A DNA stretch of 64,000 nt from Capronia americana (GCA_016110215.1 JADWQD010000016.1:744001-808000); one strand, 5' to 3'. Positions 22,837-34,021 are shown, numbered from the stretch's first letter. Numbers and translations: made by a program. The notes: generated by a model not told the origin, from the letters alone.

Positions 22837-24849
22837 ATGAGCCAGCGCAACAAGCAAACTCCCTTTACCTGGGATGCATACGAGGGTGGCCGAACTTCCT
22901 CCTTTGGCTCCCTCGAATCCGTCCCCGAAAATGAACAGCAGAATCTGCTGTCCTCGTCCACTCCCGCAGCCTACCGCATCCCGCCCATACACGAAGACGA
23001 CGATGATGATGGAGGGGCTTTGCGGCGGAGGTCATCGTTCGGGAAAAGATTCGAAAGCATCAGACACATGGGCGGACCCAACAGTATCGACAATTTCGCA
23101 AAGTCACTGCAAAGAGCTGCGGGGTTCCGTGAGATCACGCCGGTTAGGAGGAACTCGGTCACACTGTCAGAGTCAGATCAAGAGACCGGAGCAGTGCCGT
23201 CGAGTCCCGAGCAAAGTACGACAGCCCCCAACAGGTCACTTTTGAGACAACAGCTACGAGACTATCGCTTTCAGCAGCCCAATGAATCCGCTGTGCACGA
23301 TGATCGAACAGCGGAGATAGAAGAGCCTAGCGAAGAGTCTGCTCTGCTGCCGATGGCTAGCCGACAGACAATGAAGTCTACAACCGGCTCGATTGTCACA
23401 GGCTCACTGCTACCCAGCGCTTTGGGGACCAGCTATGGAAGTATTTCTTCCAGACTCACCGCTGCCGCCCGGCAGAGAGCTTCTATCCTGATAATGGAGC
23501 AGGAAGAAGCCAGCAGACGAGCAAGAGATGAACCTGAGGAGATAAAGGAGGAACCTCCACGACACATCGAGCGAGAAGTGCGACCAGACGGAGAAGTCAT
23601 CGACCGGGCAGTTGGCGAGTCGACTGTGCCCATGACCATCTTCAACTCCACCAATGTCCTTATCGGAGTTGGGATCCTGGCCCTCCCCCTCGGTATCAGG
23701 TATTCGGGTTGGGTCATAGGTCTTTGCTTTCTGACTTTGGCCGCTTTCGGCACGTCCTACACTGCCAAGCTACTGGCCAAATGCCTCGACACGAATACCG
23801 GCTCGACAACTTATGGAGACATCGCCTTTCTGGCGTTCGATACATGGGGCAGAAATTTTGTCGAGACTTTGTTCATCCTAGAGCTGACAGCGGCCAATGT
23901 TGCCCTTATCATCCTCTTCGCTGACAGTATGAATTCGCTCATACCTGCTGTCGGTGTCAGCGAATGGAAGGCCATTGTTGCGATAGGCCTCATCCCACTG
24001 AACTTCGTTCCTTTCAAGACGCTGAGCGTCAGCAGTGTGATTGGCATTTTCTCCTGTCTTGGCATTGTCGCAATCGTCTTTGCCGACGGACTCATCAAAC
24101 CTCGAACTCCCGGCTCCTTGCGGGATGTAGCCAAGACATATGCCTTTCCCGAAAACTGGAGGACCATCCCGCTGAGTCTAGGTCTATTCATGGCCCCATG
24201 GGGTGGCCACAGTGTGTTCCCTGCCATTTACAAGGACATGCGTCATCCACAGAAGTATGGTCGCGCCTTGAAGTACACTTACATCTTCACCTATGGCCTT
24301 GATGTGTCCATGGCCGTGTTAGGCTACCTCATGTTCGGCGATGCAGTACGTGACGAAGTGACCGCCAACATCCTGCGCTCGACAGCCTATCCCCACGCTC
24401 TATCCGTCATCATTGTGATTCTCATCGCCATCATCCCCATTACGAAGATCCCTCTCTCTAACCGTCCGATGACGGATACCATCAACAAGAAGTTCTATCT
24501 TGATCTCCGCCAGATGGACCATAAGGCACGCATGCACAGCGAGAAATCATTGAAACACCGCGTCGCTCGTGGCTCCATCGCCATCTTGGCCAATCTCATC
24601 CAACTCGGTATCTCGATCGGCTTTCCTGACTTTGACAGCATCATGGCACTCATGGGATCGGCTTTGTGTTTCACTATTTGCATTATCCTCCCTGTAAGCT
24701 TTTATTTGAGGATTTTCAGCTCGGAGGGCAAGGAGATTGGACTACTGGAACGGATCATCGATTGGGGGCTGTTGATAATTTGCAGTCTGTTGGCGGTGTT
24801 GGGGACTGTGTTTGCTATCTTGCCCAAGGATAAGATTGGGGCGGCATGA
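22837..24849 (+). CDS. Vacuolar-type amino-acid transporter (AAAP family)
   Basis: Member of the amino acid/auxin permease family, closest in layout to yeast Avt1, which exchanges amino acids across the vacuolar membrane. Intronless, 670 residues. The start ATG has a good context (CACCATGA). The first 260 residues are a cytosolic, acidic and Ser-rich tail. The transporter domain begins near residue 269 with TMIFNSTNVLIGVGILALP-like sequence (here MTIFNSTNVLIGVGILALPL), diagnostic for the family, and continues through about eleven hydrophobic segments to the C terminus. The substrate and the exact AVT member cannot be settled by eye. It is divergent from the eRF1 gene. Confidence 0.88.
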   Translation: MSQRNKQTPFTWDAYEGGRTSSFGSLESVPENEQQNLLSSSTPAAYRIPPIHEDDDDDGGALRRRSSFGKRFESIRHMGGPNSIDNFAKSLQRAAGFREITPVRRNSVTLSESDQETGAVPSSPEQSTTAPNRSLLRQQLRDYRFQQPNESAVHDDRTAEIEEPSEESALLPMASRQTMKSTTGSIVTGSLLPSALGTSYGSISSRLTAAARQRASILIMEQEEASRRARDEPEEIKEEPPRHIEREVRPDGEVIDRAVGESTVPMTIFNSTNVLIGVGILALPLGIRYSGWVIGLCFLTLAAFGTSYTAKLLAKCLDTNTGSTTYGDIAFLAFDTWGRNFVETLFILELTAANVALIILFADSMNSLIPAVGVSEWKAIVAIGLIPLNFVPFKTLSVSSVIGIFSCLGIVAIVFADGLIKPRTPGSLRDVAKTYAFPENWRTIPLSLGLFMAPWGGHSVFPAIYKDMRHPQKYGRALKYTYIFTYGLDVSMAVLGYLMFGDAVRDEVTANILRSTAYPHALSVIIVILIAIIPITKIPLSNRPMTDTINKKFYLDLRQMDHKARMHSEKSLKHRVARGSIAILANLIQLGISIGFPDFDSIMALMGSALCFTICIILPVSFYLRIFSSEGKEIGLLERIIDWGLLIICSLLAVLGTVFAILPKDKIGAA

Positions 24850-25554
24850 TAGATCGAGGAGAGCAAGATTTTCTTTTGGAGGTGTGAAAGGGAGTCATCA
24901 ATGGAATCAAGCTTACAATCAAGCCAGCAGAAAGTGACTCCGCGGGTACATATTGCATAATAACATGAACATAATTGAAGAGGCATGCATTTCCTCGTGC
25001 ATTAACGAGCGACAGTGACGCCAGGCTGAGTACTCGCTATACACTCTCCTCGCCCTTTATTCCTCACTCCCAACCTCACGAACAATCACATTCCGGCTTG
25101 AAGACGGTACAGTGTGACCGGTCCAGCATATCCTCACAAAAGCATCTTCGCCTCGGGGAAACCCTCAGCTCTCGGCCGGAATCGTGCACAGTAATTGTAT
25201 CGTCGCGTGAAACATAGCATTGCCGAACTAAGAGCAAGCCCTTGGTTCGAATCCAAGTGCCCGTGACTTGGTTGCTTTGGTTTTTGTGTGCGGCTCAACT
25301 GAGACTCGCTCGTCAAGCTGGCAGGAACCTGACACGGGCTACTATCTGGCAGCGAAGTCGAGATGGAGCTGGTCAGCAAAAACAAAGACCCAACCGTGTG
25401 CACTCCCGGTCTGTGAGCATAGCTGAGCTCTTTCCACCTGGCAGTGCATCCTGTTTATCGTTGAAACGCGCAAGCACGCGTTCGCTGGTACACTGCGCTG
25501 CCAAATTCTCAAGGCAGACAGAAATAACCCCCGTCCGAGCGCCTTATCTGTTCC
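24850..25554. other. Intergenic, convergent ends
   Basis: 705 bp between the transporter (+) and the DUF924 gene (-). It includes a tRNA-like T arm, CTTGG-TTCGAAT-CCAAG, at about 25231-25254, but no matching acceptor or D arm upstream. No gene supported. Confidence 0.5.
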
Positions 25555-26442
25555 TCAGCTCCCGGATCCTCCCATGGCAAAGCCCCCAGGATTGTCCTTC
25601 AGAAACTGCACCTCCTCCGGTGTACTGGGCCGACCGAGCACCTCGTTCCTGCTCGGAAATCGCCCAAACCGCATAATCACATCGCGATGAGCCTTTGCAA
25701 ATTCCCGTGACCCTTCTACAAATTTCGTCACCTCCTCCCGTTCCGTGGCGCTCAACTTGGTGCTGGCGAGGCAGCGGGCAGATAGCAGCTCAAACAAACT
25801 TATCCCCGCGATCTGCTCGATCAGGCTCTCCGCGTGCATGAGCGGCATGTAGAAAAACAGGGTTTGTAACTCGGTCACGTCGGGCGACCGGTCGAATTCC
25901 CTGGCGACACTTTGGACCGCCACGTCCACGGCCTTGGCGTCCGAGGAGTATGAGAGGTGCGAGCCGCGGTAGATGTTCCGGGGGAACTGGTCCAGGAGGA
26001 TGATCAGGGCGAGGGAACCTAAAGGCGTGCTGCCCCAGTTGTCGAGGCTGTCGTTCCGCGCCTGTTGGATCAGTGGTTCGAAATTCGTGCGGATTTCCTC
26101 ATCGACTTGGTCGCGGTTCGGCGGCCGGAACCATTTCTCTGTTATGCTGGCGCCGGGCGTCGAGGGCGTGAACCAGTAGTCAAGTATGCGCGTGATGTCG
26201 GCCTGATGGGCCGCTGAGATCTGGGGTATTGTGGCGGCCATGTCGACTGAAGTTGTCGCGTTGGTGGAGTAGGAGAATAAAGGTGAAATGTAAGATTGGA
26301 AGGTCGACTGGACCTGGAGCAGCTTTGAAGGTCGGTGACTTAGTCTTTGCCTTGTGGAGAATGCAGAGATACGAGTGGCTCTTGGAGAAACGCGCAGATG
26401 AGGTCGTACCCTTGTTAAGGCCTGGTCGAGAGCGGCCTTCAT
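25555..26442 (-). CDS. DUF924 family protein, likely mitochondrial leader
   Basis: A protein of the DUF924 family, helical with TPR-like folds; biochemical role unknown. Single exon, 295 residues. The family core begins about residue 85 (ILDYWFTPSTPG) and runs through the hallmark LIILLDQFPRNIYRGS, FFYMPLMHAES and MRFGRFPSRNEVLGRPSTPEE. The first 67 residues are rich in Arg, Ser and Thr with almost no acidic residues, which suggests a mitochondrial presequence. An internal ATG at 26241 (MAATIPQ) would give a 228-residue cytosolic form of the usual bacterial size. The C terminus is glycine-rich. Confidence 0.88.
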   Translation of the reverse strand: MKAALDQALTRVRPHLRVSPRATRISAFSTRQRLSHRPSKLLQVQSTFQSYISPLFSYSTNATTSVDMAATIPQISAAHQADITRILDYWFTPSTPGASITEKWFRPPNRDQVDEEIRTNFEPLIQQARNDSLDNWGSTPLGSLALIILLDQFPRNIYRGSHLSYSSDAKAVDVAVQSVAREFDRSPDVTELQTLFFYMPLMHAESLIEQIAGISLFELLSARCLASTKLSATEREEVTKFVEGSREFAKAHRDVIMRFGRFPSRNEVLGRPSTPEEVQFLKDNPGGFAMGGSGS

Positions 26443-28067
26443 GCTCGAGCAATGTGCGCTTCTTGTACTGCTGTGAAAGCTCCGCTGACTGACTTCAACT
26501 GAAGCTCCGTTCGTTTATGTATCGTACTTCTCACGTCGATATGTTGGAGAGCTCTGTACGGGTTCCGAATATTCTGGGGAGGCTTCCATCTGCAAGTGAA
26601 ACTGTGATTGAGGTCGGCAACTTTTAGTGCCGGTGCCGACATCCCATGACGTCATTTTGTATTCTCTCGCTTCACCTGACTATTTTGGTCTTGCCCATGC
26701 AGTCGTCGTTGCGTCGACCACATCGACCTCTTACTTCGAAGGCGACCTTCTTCTTGCGTGGATCGGGAGGAAAAGTCAACCTACAAGGACCCAGTCATCA
26801 GAATCTGCGTTCGCCGAATCAACCAACATCAATAACCGTCTTCCTCTCCTCAAGGCAGGTCTCGTTCCGGACCCGTAAATGGCACAGTCATCTCGCGAGT
26901 TGTCTCCAACGTTGGATACACCGAGCTGCTACGCTCGGACCATCTCCACGCAGCACATTGCTTGCAGAGAGCAAAGAGCAAAAAAAACCGAACCACCCCT
27001 TTGGTGGGTAGACACTTTGACTGGGAATTAATGAACAGGGAGTTGATGATTGAGCACGTATCTTGAAGCTTATCAGGCCTCTCATGCCTCTTCTAGTGCG
27101 TACACAACACAAACACCTCCACACTAAAAAGTCGATGCACGGATCCCTTGCCGATACAAACAATTCCTTGGCCAGTACGGAGTATCTCGTGCGAACCACA
27201 CGTTCGACACTCTTGGTAGGAGTACGGAGTGAATGTTAACGTTTAGTATCGGCCACCTACGTGCTGTGTACGCACTCCGTACGCAGTGTCGATCCCCTGG
27301 CTCCGTTGGTCTATCTTGGCCTGCAAGTAGGCTGTCTCGACCTCCAGCCCCGCAATCCCCTTGATGTAGCGGATCTGCCGGTCCCGAACGACTGACACAA
27401 CATGATGACGACGCATAAAACACCGTCTCACTCGGCGCGGCGCCGTCCACCATGATCCTTTGACATGGAGAGCGCAGCTGGCTGCTGAGCTCGACTTACA
27501 GAGTGCTGTAAGCTCAACAATGGACGAGTGCGAGTAACAGAGCATTAAATCCATCCATTCGTCATGATCAAGGCTCGCGAAACCGGGCACGCAATTCCAA
27601 ACCCAACCCAAACCCATGATTTCCCGGTTTCCAGGGACTTAAGACGTCGCGGGCGTGTACAGAATTGAGGAAGTGCTAGGAAGGTACAGCGTTGGCTGAC
27701 ACCGCTCGTTCGTTATATCGGTAGATATATTCAGGTATAAGGTAACCAGTGTGATTTCGTGGTAACGACCGTGAAGAAATACAATCAACGACAATGCTTG
27801 GTGGTTTCTGTTCTGCAAAACTCCCTCGGCGAGGCCTGAGCCATCAGCGGCAGTGTGGGACACTTCTTGAGCCGGACATGGCAAAAATCACAAAACCAGA
27901 ACTCCGGCGCTCATGCAAACAAAACACACAGATATCGCGTCGCCGTCATCTATCTCTCTATATTCCTGGGACATTTGTTCTCCGACACTTCTCCTGGTGT
28001 ATTCCTGTACAGTATCGCATAGCTTGGCTTACGACCACATACCCGTCCACCCCACGGCGCGCGCGGC
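26443..28067. other. Gene-poor intergenic region with a coding-like stub
   Basis: 1.6 kb between two genes on the minus strand. No complete gene found. A coding-looking minus-strand stub lies at 27243-27386 (see findings). Three copies of a GTACGGAGT-type motif in both orientations lie at 27175-27184, 27221-27230 and 27274-27282. Confidence 0.5.
27243..27386 (-). other. Coding-like fragment, unidentified
   Basis: An open stretch of about 48 codons (RDRQIRYIKGIAGLEVETAY and on) with GC-rich third positions and an amphipathic pattern like a real exon. It is preceded on its strand by TTGTGTCAG, a plausible splice acceptor, and ends in TAA. I found no partner exon, so it may be the last exon of an unrecognised gene or a relic. 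Family unknown. Confidence 0.3.
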
Positions 28068-28947
28068 TCACAAGTTGATGTCGTGAAGCCAGACTGGCTG
28101 CTCAACGCGATGCGAGAATCGGCTGGCGGCGAGGATCTCGACCATCTGTTGCTCGCTAACGATCAGCTCCTGCTTCGGCACGAACCATCGGAGACCTTCG
28201 CTGCAGGGAGGCGTGGTCAGGCTGCCCTTGTAGGTCCAAAACTCCTCGACGCCGCCGACCTCTTCGATGGCAAGGCGTAGGTTGACCTCGAGGCCCTCGA
28301 GCTGGGCGGTATCGTTGTAGTGGATCATGGGGCCGAGTTGTTTGATGAAGGCGGATTCTTGGTGGCCGACAGCAAGTCGAATCCCGATTACGGCGGCCTC
28401 GTGTTCCTCCTCGGTGACGTGGACCATGTGGATTTCGGCGCGGCTGCGTTTCCCGTCGATCAGATGCTCAGACGGGGCATGGATGTGCCACCCGATGTTG
28501 AAGACTTCCTCGCCGTCGAACTTGAAGCTAGGGAGGCCCTTGACGTCGCCTTCCGGGTGGTGAGGTGTCCAGGCTGGGGCGAATTGCCAGTTGAAGAAAT
28601 TGCCCGGGATCTTGACGGGTTTGTAGCCCTCGAAGTCCGGCTTGTGGTGTATGGCGAGATCTTTTTGGGCGATGTTGATGGGCGACTGATGTGTTCCAGA
28701 TTGGCACAGGTGGTATTCTACCGAGCGTCAGCAAGGTCAAGGTCGGTATGACGGCAGTACACAACATACCAGGTTTAATGGTGGCCCAGTCTGCAGAGAC
28801 GTCGTAGTTCCAGTCTTTGGGCTCCCGGCCCTTGTCGACTCGAACTTGTCTTCGTCCCAAGTGAGGATGTGATTGGTAGTTGTCATGCTTCGGGCAGCTC
28901 CAGGCTGTCGAGAAGAGAGCAGAAAGGAGAAAGAGTGAGGTAAGCAT
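28068..28947 (-). CDS. Secreted alpha-class carbonic anhydrase
   Basis: Zinc enzyme interconverting CO2 and bicarbonate. Exons 28947-28770 and 28717-28068 flank a 52-bp intron (GTATGT...GGTAG); 275 residues. An N-terminal signal peptide (MLTSLFLLSALFSTAWS) predicts secretion. The fold is marked by HQSPINIAQ, the zinc ligands in WHIHAPSEH (two His) and EIHMVHV (third His), and the conserved LTTPPCSEGLRWFV. Two cysteines (in YHLCQSG and PPCSEG) could form the usual alpha-CA disulphide. Fungi mostly use beta-CAs; alpha-CAs occur in a subset of ascomycetes. Splicing restores the codon for GEYHLCQSGTHQSP, which supports the model. Confidence 0.92.
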
Positions 28948-31746
28948 TTTTTCGAAAAGGGCAGATACCGCTCGCTAAGACTTAAAACGACCGACGTCGA
29001 ATGATGGACGATAGGAAAAGGAAAGAATGATGGTAACGAAAATGGCTGTGGAAGGAAAAGCGCTACTGTACTGAAGGAAAGTTGATGGTCTGATATGCCG
29101 CTCGCTCTTCGTGAGCGGGGACCATCACCTTTATGTTTCCATAGGGAAGGAAGCGTCGCCGGAATCAATCTCTCACAGCCGACTCGCGGAGGGCAGGAGG
29201 GAGATGCCAAGTCGTCGCTTGTTCCAGTATTGAGATGCTTCAGCCCAGCTGAAACACATGGCAAATACTGGATTGACCGTCGCGCTTCGGAAACCAATGT
29301 CCCTTCTAGCGCAGGTCGACAACAATAGTAGATTTAGTCATCGCCGACGAAGACCAGGCGCGCTGCACCGCAAAATCACCAAGCGTCATGCAGGCGTGCG
29401 CTGAGCTCAGTGCTCACAGCCCACAGCGTCCGCTGCAAAGCCTCCGGGGAAGTCGAAGATGCCTGCCTACCATACCGACGGCTCGGGCTCGGGCTCGGGG
29501 TCAGCAATAGCGTTGGCAGACAAGCGCATTGCAAAGATAGGAAAAGCATGCAAAGCCGTCCTGGGCGCCGAGCGATATCTGACAGCCAAGTCGACCGGAA
29601 CGCTCCGCTGGGCCTGGAGGGGAATAGCGCAGCTCCAAATAGGACAGTCGAGGGCCTCTCAGCGGACGCGTGGCTGGCGGCCGTTGCGACGGGATCTGCA
29701 GCTGGCGGAGAAAGGGGATGATTCCAAGAAACGTCCAAGACTGCCTAGCAGAGGCCTAAAGCGTGATTGGGGGTGCAAGGGAGGCTCTTGGCTGCAGGAG
29801 ACGCCGGAAGGGCCTAGACTCTCGCGTCAGTGACAAGCCCGGCCATCAGCGTGCCCGGCCTGACCTGAGTCTGTTTCTGACAGAGATGAGGCAAGTGCCC
29901 AGCAAAGGAGGTGCTCGGCGGGTGCTGCCTCCCTACAGTCAAGGGAAATTCAGTGTCTCGTAGTATCTCGCGCTCGAGAGGTGGAACCCAGTACGAGGTA
30001 GTAGGCGGACGTGGCGGATCAAGACTCGAGATTCGAGGCCCACGACTGCCGAACCAGGTGTGAAAGGATGCTGTTCCGAGATCTGAAGAGATTGAATAGC
30101 TGGTGTCGATCTTCAATAGTCGGAGCAGAAGTGACCTACAAATGGGGAATGGCGATTTCGCTTGACGACGAGCCTTGCCTATTGCCGCGGTACTAGCAGC
30201 GACGATAAAGTCGCCGGCTCAGACGCAGACCCCGCCAAACCCGAGCGCGCCGTAGCACTTGATGCATCGGCTCGGTACAAGAGCAGTCATCCTCCTCGGA
30301 GTCTTGGATGGCCTGGCATTTGTGCTCACCTCTTTCGAACAGTCAGTCAATGCTCTCCTTCACGGTGCTTGACACACTGTGCCCGCCGCGGCATGGGCTG
30401 TGGCTGCCTGCTTTGTTTGATCGTGTAGTATTTCTTTAGACCTGACTGGAGTCGCTTGCGGGGGGCGGCTGAGGGAGGTAGGATTCGCTTGCGAAGGCAA
30501 CTCCGGCGTTGGGGCTGCGGCAGCAGAATTAGGTAAGTGTTGAGAGCTGACACGGGAGAATCTTGCCAGCTCTTGTCAGATACTCACCTACTCTGCACGT
30601 GTAACACTCTCGATTCTGGGAATGGTCACGATGAGATGCTGTGAAACCACGGTCGGTTGCCTACGCAGAAGGAACGTTACGAGGCTGAGTTCGAGCCTTG
30701 TCCAATCGGCGAGGCATGGACCATGGGAGCGCAGGATTGAGGCGCGTTACGGAGCGCCGAGAACTGATACTGAGCAGTGCCATCCTCATACCATGGGATC
30801 AACTGCATGGAATGACTGAAGTGGTCACCCCTGCGACTTCTATCCATCATGCTTCACCGGCTTCCGGCTCCTCCCCAGACCCGTCTCACAGATACTCACC
30901 GCTGCTCTGTAACATCAAGGTCAAGATCAAAGCACTTGCCTGTGAAGAAGCATGCTTCCTGCTTCCTGCTCAATGTTCGTTCCTTGATCACCAGCAGGCG
31001 TCGCCGAGCACCACAGCCAGCTTACTGACGCCCGTTATAGTGTCACAGTCTTCTTTGCCATGACGTGAGCGTTGCCTCCGCCGGCTTGGTTGTGCATGGC
31101 CTCAGACTCTGCTATATACTTGCCCTCCTCCTGAAGGACTCATGCGCATTTGCTCAATTTGCAAAGGGTCTCTGGATGCTGTTTGTTAGGACCTCCTCGG
31201 TTTAAAAAAGAGACTTCCTGATGAGAGTCTCTGAATCGACCCACGTCGATTGATATCTAAGAATCATTGCGAATACATCCAAGGCAGCCAGCGTATCCTT
31301 AGAGCGGTGTTCGACGCTGACGCCTTTCGTTATCGACACACCCACCAGACCATGAATGTTGGAGGCATTTCCATTCTTGTTTCCGCCAGTCAGGGAATAT
31401 CAGGCAGCGTGGCTACTTCCTTCGCCAAACTCTCCCACCTCGTCGTCAGTGTCTAAGCAGGATATCCTGGTCTCATCGTGCTAGTATATACGAGGTAAGT
31501 ATAAGCTGAGAGGTCTACGAAGCAGGTATGAATTACCTGGATTCTTACCACGTTCCGATGGTTCCTACAGCTCACGTGCGCTATCACGTGGGTCTTTTGT
31601 TACTCTCGACGCCAGCCTTATCATAGTGGTTATTATTTTCGCTGGGGTTTAATCATACATATCTACATTCGTGATTGGGTTGAGAATAGGCACAACCCTG
31701 GCTCGAACACTTTAACACCCGTGTTCGTTAAATTGCTCCTGGCAAG
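28948..31746. other. Large gene-free region
   Basis: 2.8 kb between the divergent alpha-CA (-) and STAND-domain (+) genes. Open frames on both strands at 29376-29833 (about 120 residues each, one starting with a Gly-Ser repeat) have no family features and overlap antisense, so I do not call them. A TCACGTG-N5-TCACGTG pair lies at 31572-31590, near the STAND gene. Confidence 0.5.
31572..31590. promoter_or_regulatory. Paired E-box TCACGTG-N5-TCACGTG
   Basis: Two identical TCACGTG heptamers in direct orientation separated by 5 bp, 156 bp upstream of the start codon of the STAND N-terminal-domain gene. CACGTG is the core bound by bHLH factors such as Cbf1. Binding is inferred. Confidence 0.5.
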
Positions 31747-32865
31747 ATGCCAATCGAACCGCTATCAATCGTTGTCGCTTGTACCAGCCTGATCTCGAAC
31801 GTTGGTAAGGCTTCTGTTGAAATATACGCGTTTGTATCGAAAGCGCGAGATGCCCATCGCGATCTTGATGCGGTCCTGAAGGAATTGTCGTCTCTGGGAC
31901 TCTGTTTGGAAACACTCCGGAATGATGCGATGGTCACCACCAACCGTGTTCCGCAACCGCTTGAGCACAGGGTTCTTCTCGTCCTGGTCAACACGGCCGA
32001 AGTCGTCAAGGAGATGCGGGAAATGCTGGACAACTTATCGTCTGTCCGGTTCGGCAATCAGATGAAATGGGCCATCTATGGGGAAAACGACATGAACAAG
32101 CTCAGAAGCCGGTTGGAATCTCACAAGGCTTCATTGGAGATAGCTCTCGCGCTACTGACTTTGTGGGTGGCTTAATACTTTCCACATCGTATTTACGGTC
32201 CGCTCACCTCCACCAGGTCTCTCACCACTGCCATCAAGGACGACACAAGCAGCATCCGACGTAACATCAAAGAGACCGCTTTTGGTCTGGACCAGATTGC
32301 TCAAGTTCTAGCGGCCTTGCCAGAACGTGTTGCCGCTCAGCTACAAGTGAGCGCATTGAACGAGGCAACCATCGTCGACACTGTTAGGCCAGCTCTACAG
32401 CCACCAGCAACAGAAACAGAAACGCTAATGGCGACTTCATCCCGAAACCTCGAAAGTCTTTTTCCACCTATGGATTCGCGAGATCAAATGCGAAGCGGCT
32501 TGGATACAAAGGCCGTACAGTCGGGCGGTCAGCTGGCTGTTGTAGCCACCGAGGCTACTCCTGCAGGCCATCCAATCGACACTGCTCAGGACCAGGCATC
32601 CGAACCTCGAATGTTGTCGAGCCCTCAATCAAAGTTTCGGCAGGTACACGTCCCTAGGTTCCCGTTTGAGAGTCCTAAGGAGGCCGCTGCGCGGAAACAA
32701 GTCACAGAGGAAAAGCAGGCTGGGAGAGTGGTGAACGCGAAAGAAACCCTGGAAGAACGCCTGTGGGGAATAGTGCTAGAGTCGGCAAAGGATTGGAATT
32801 TGAGCGACGAGCAGAAGCAAGGCATATCACGTGTTTTACCGCCAAGCATGAAACACCTGAGCTAA
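31747..32865 (+). CDS. Small protein with fungal STAND-type N-terminal domain
   Basis: Exons 31747-32162 and 32217-32865 give 354 residues. The N terminus (MPIEPLSIVVACTSLISNVG, then a long helical region) matches the pattern of the fungal N-terminal domain found on NLR-like STAND proteins and on many short solo proteins. In full NLRs this helical domain is the effector or adaptor part. Here no NACHT/NB-ARC motif, P-loop or repeats follow. The second exon continues as a helix (SLTTAIKDDTSSIRRNIKET), then a disordered T/Q/S-rich linker, and ends in a conserved-looking WGIVLESAKDWNLSDEQKQG segment. It could act as a solo adaptor in immune-like or heterokaryon incompatibility signalling, but that is inference. 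The intron donor GTGGGT is the weaker part of the model. Confidence 0.68.
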
Positions 32866-34021
32866 ATCTGAAGTGGATGAAGCCGGCGTTCGAGCGCAGA
32901 AATTCAATTCTTCCGAGATACCACAAGATGGAACTATCCTAACGCCGTTGGATGTTAGTATATCCGTTACAGATGGAAAGGCAGTTCTGAAAGGCTTACT
33001 AGTTATTCTCATTCGGTGTCCAACAAGGTCAAGTCATCCCGGCTCGCTCGCATGGCAAAGGTGACCAAGAAGTCCTGGGTTAAGAAGGAAGCGACAGTAA
33101 AGGTTTGGGGCTGTTCTGGCCTGCTGCAAGATCTTGAGCTTGGAAGTGTCTTTGCAATAAGCACGATATGGAAATTGGCATCATCACCTTCCCCGAGGGT
33201 AAATATGGCGTTCCAGAACCCACCGAGAAGGATGTCGTTGAGTTCTGCTCTCCAGTCGGAACCGTCAACGCAAGAAATGTGACGACCACTGGCTCAGAGA
33301 GCTCCAGAGACTGCTAGACGACTAAAGAACAACGCAAGCTAAGCGCGGGGAAATTCGGCTACGTCTAGGGAGGTACCGCTGTCGTCTGCCGGAGTATGTA
33401 GCATACTTTGTTCTTCCTGAGCCAAGCACCGCTCCTGTCGCTTCTCCCCATCGTCCAGCCTTCTCAAAGACCGATCAAACAGGTGTCTTCTCGTGACGGC
33501 GGATAATAAGCGGTATCTGGAAGGTGATAGCCTCATAAATAGGGAGCTCTGATATATCTATTATTACGGAAGGCGCGGGTTGGGTCATAGCTTAGCTTAT
33601 CCTCTCTTCTCCCTCACTTCTCTCTCACTTCTCTCTCTCAGAGGGACACACAGACATACAATAATGCAATGAAATGACTATGAGCGCGTCACAACTATCT
33701 ACTAAAGTGGCACGCGGAGAAGGCCAGCCTCGAAGCAATGCCGCTTTTGCGCTGACTCGGGCGAGCCGCGGGGAGCACAGGGCGGCATCACCTCCGTCCG
33801 AATCCGCGGTGAGGCGCGCGCCGTTTTTACATTTTCAATTGATTCATCTTTCCTTCCGTCTCGGTGTATGCAGGATCCTCCGACAAGCAACACTACCTGT
33901 GTACTTCACTCCTTGATCTTGTCGGAGTCCAACAGATCGTGGGTCCCTTTCGTCAGTGCAATCACATACATTCAAAGCCTGCGAGCTCTTGCGAATCACG
34001 TTCGACGCTGAGTTTGCCGTC
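32866..34021. other. Intergenic with a coding-like stub
   Basis: 1.16 kb between two genes on the same strand. It holds an unidentified coding-like piece at about 33141-33317, a CT-rich microsatellite at about 33601-33645 and nothing else recognisable. Confidence 0.5.
33141..33317 (+). other. Coding-like fragment, unidentified
   Basis: A frame reading EIGIITFPEGKYGVPEPTEK and on to a TAG at 33315, with a protein-like composition, preceded by a stop in the same frame. No start codon with context, no partner exon. It could be a relic or the last exon of an unseen gene. It is weakly reminiscent of the FPxxxxGxxEP region of glutathione peroxidases, but the catalytic residues are absent. Confidence 0.25.

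Noticed and set aside
29376..29833. Overlapping sense and antisense frames of about 120 residues
   Set aside because: No family features, mutually antisense, Gly-Ser start from a simple repeat; likely chance.
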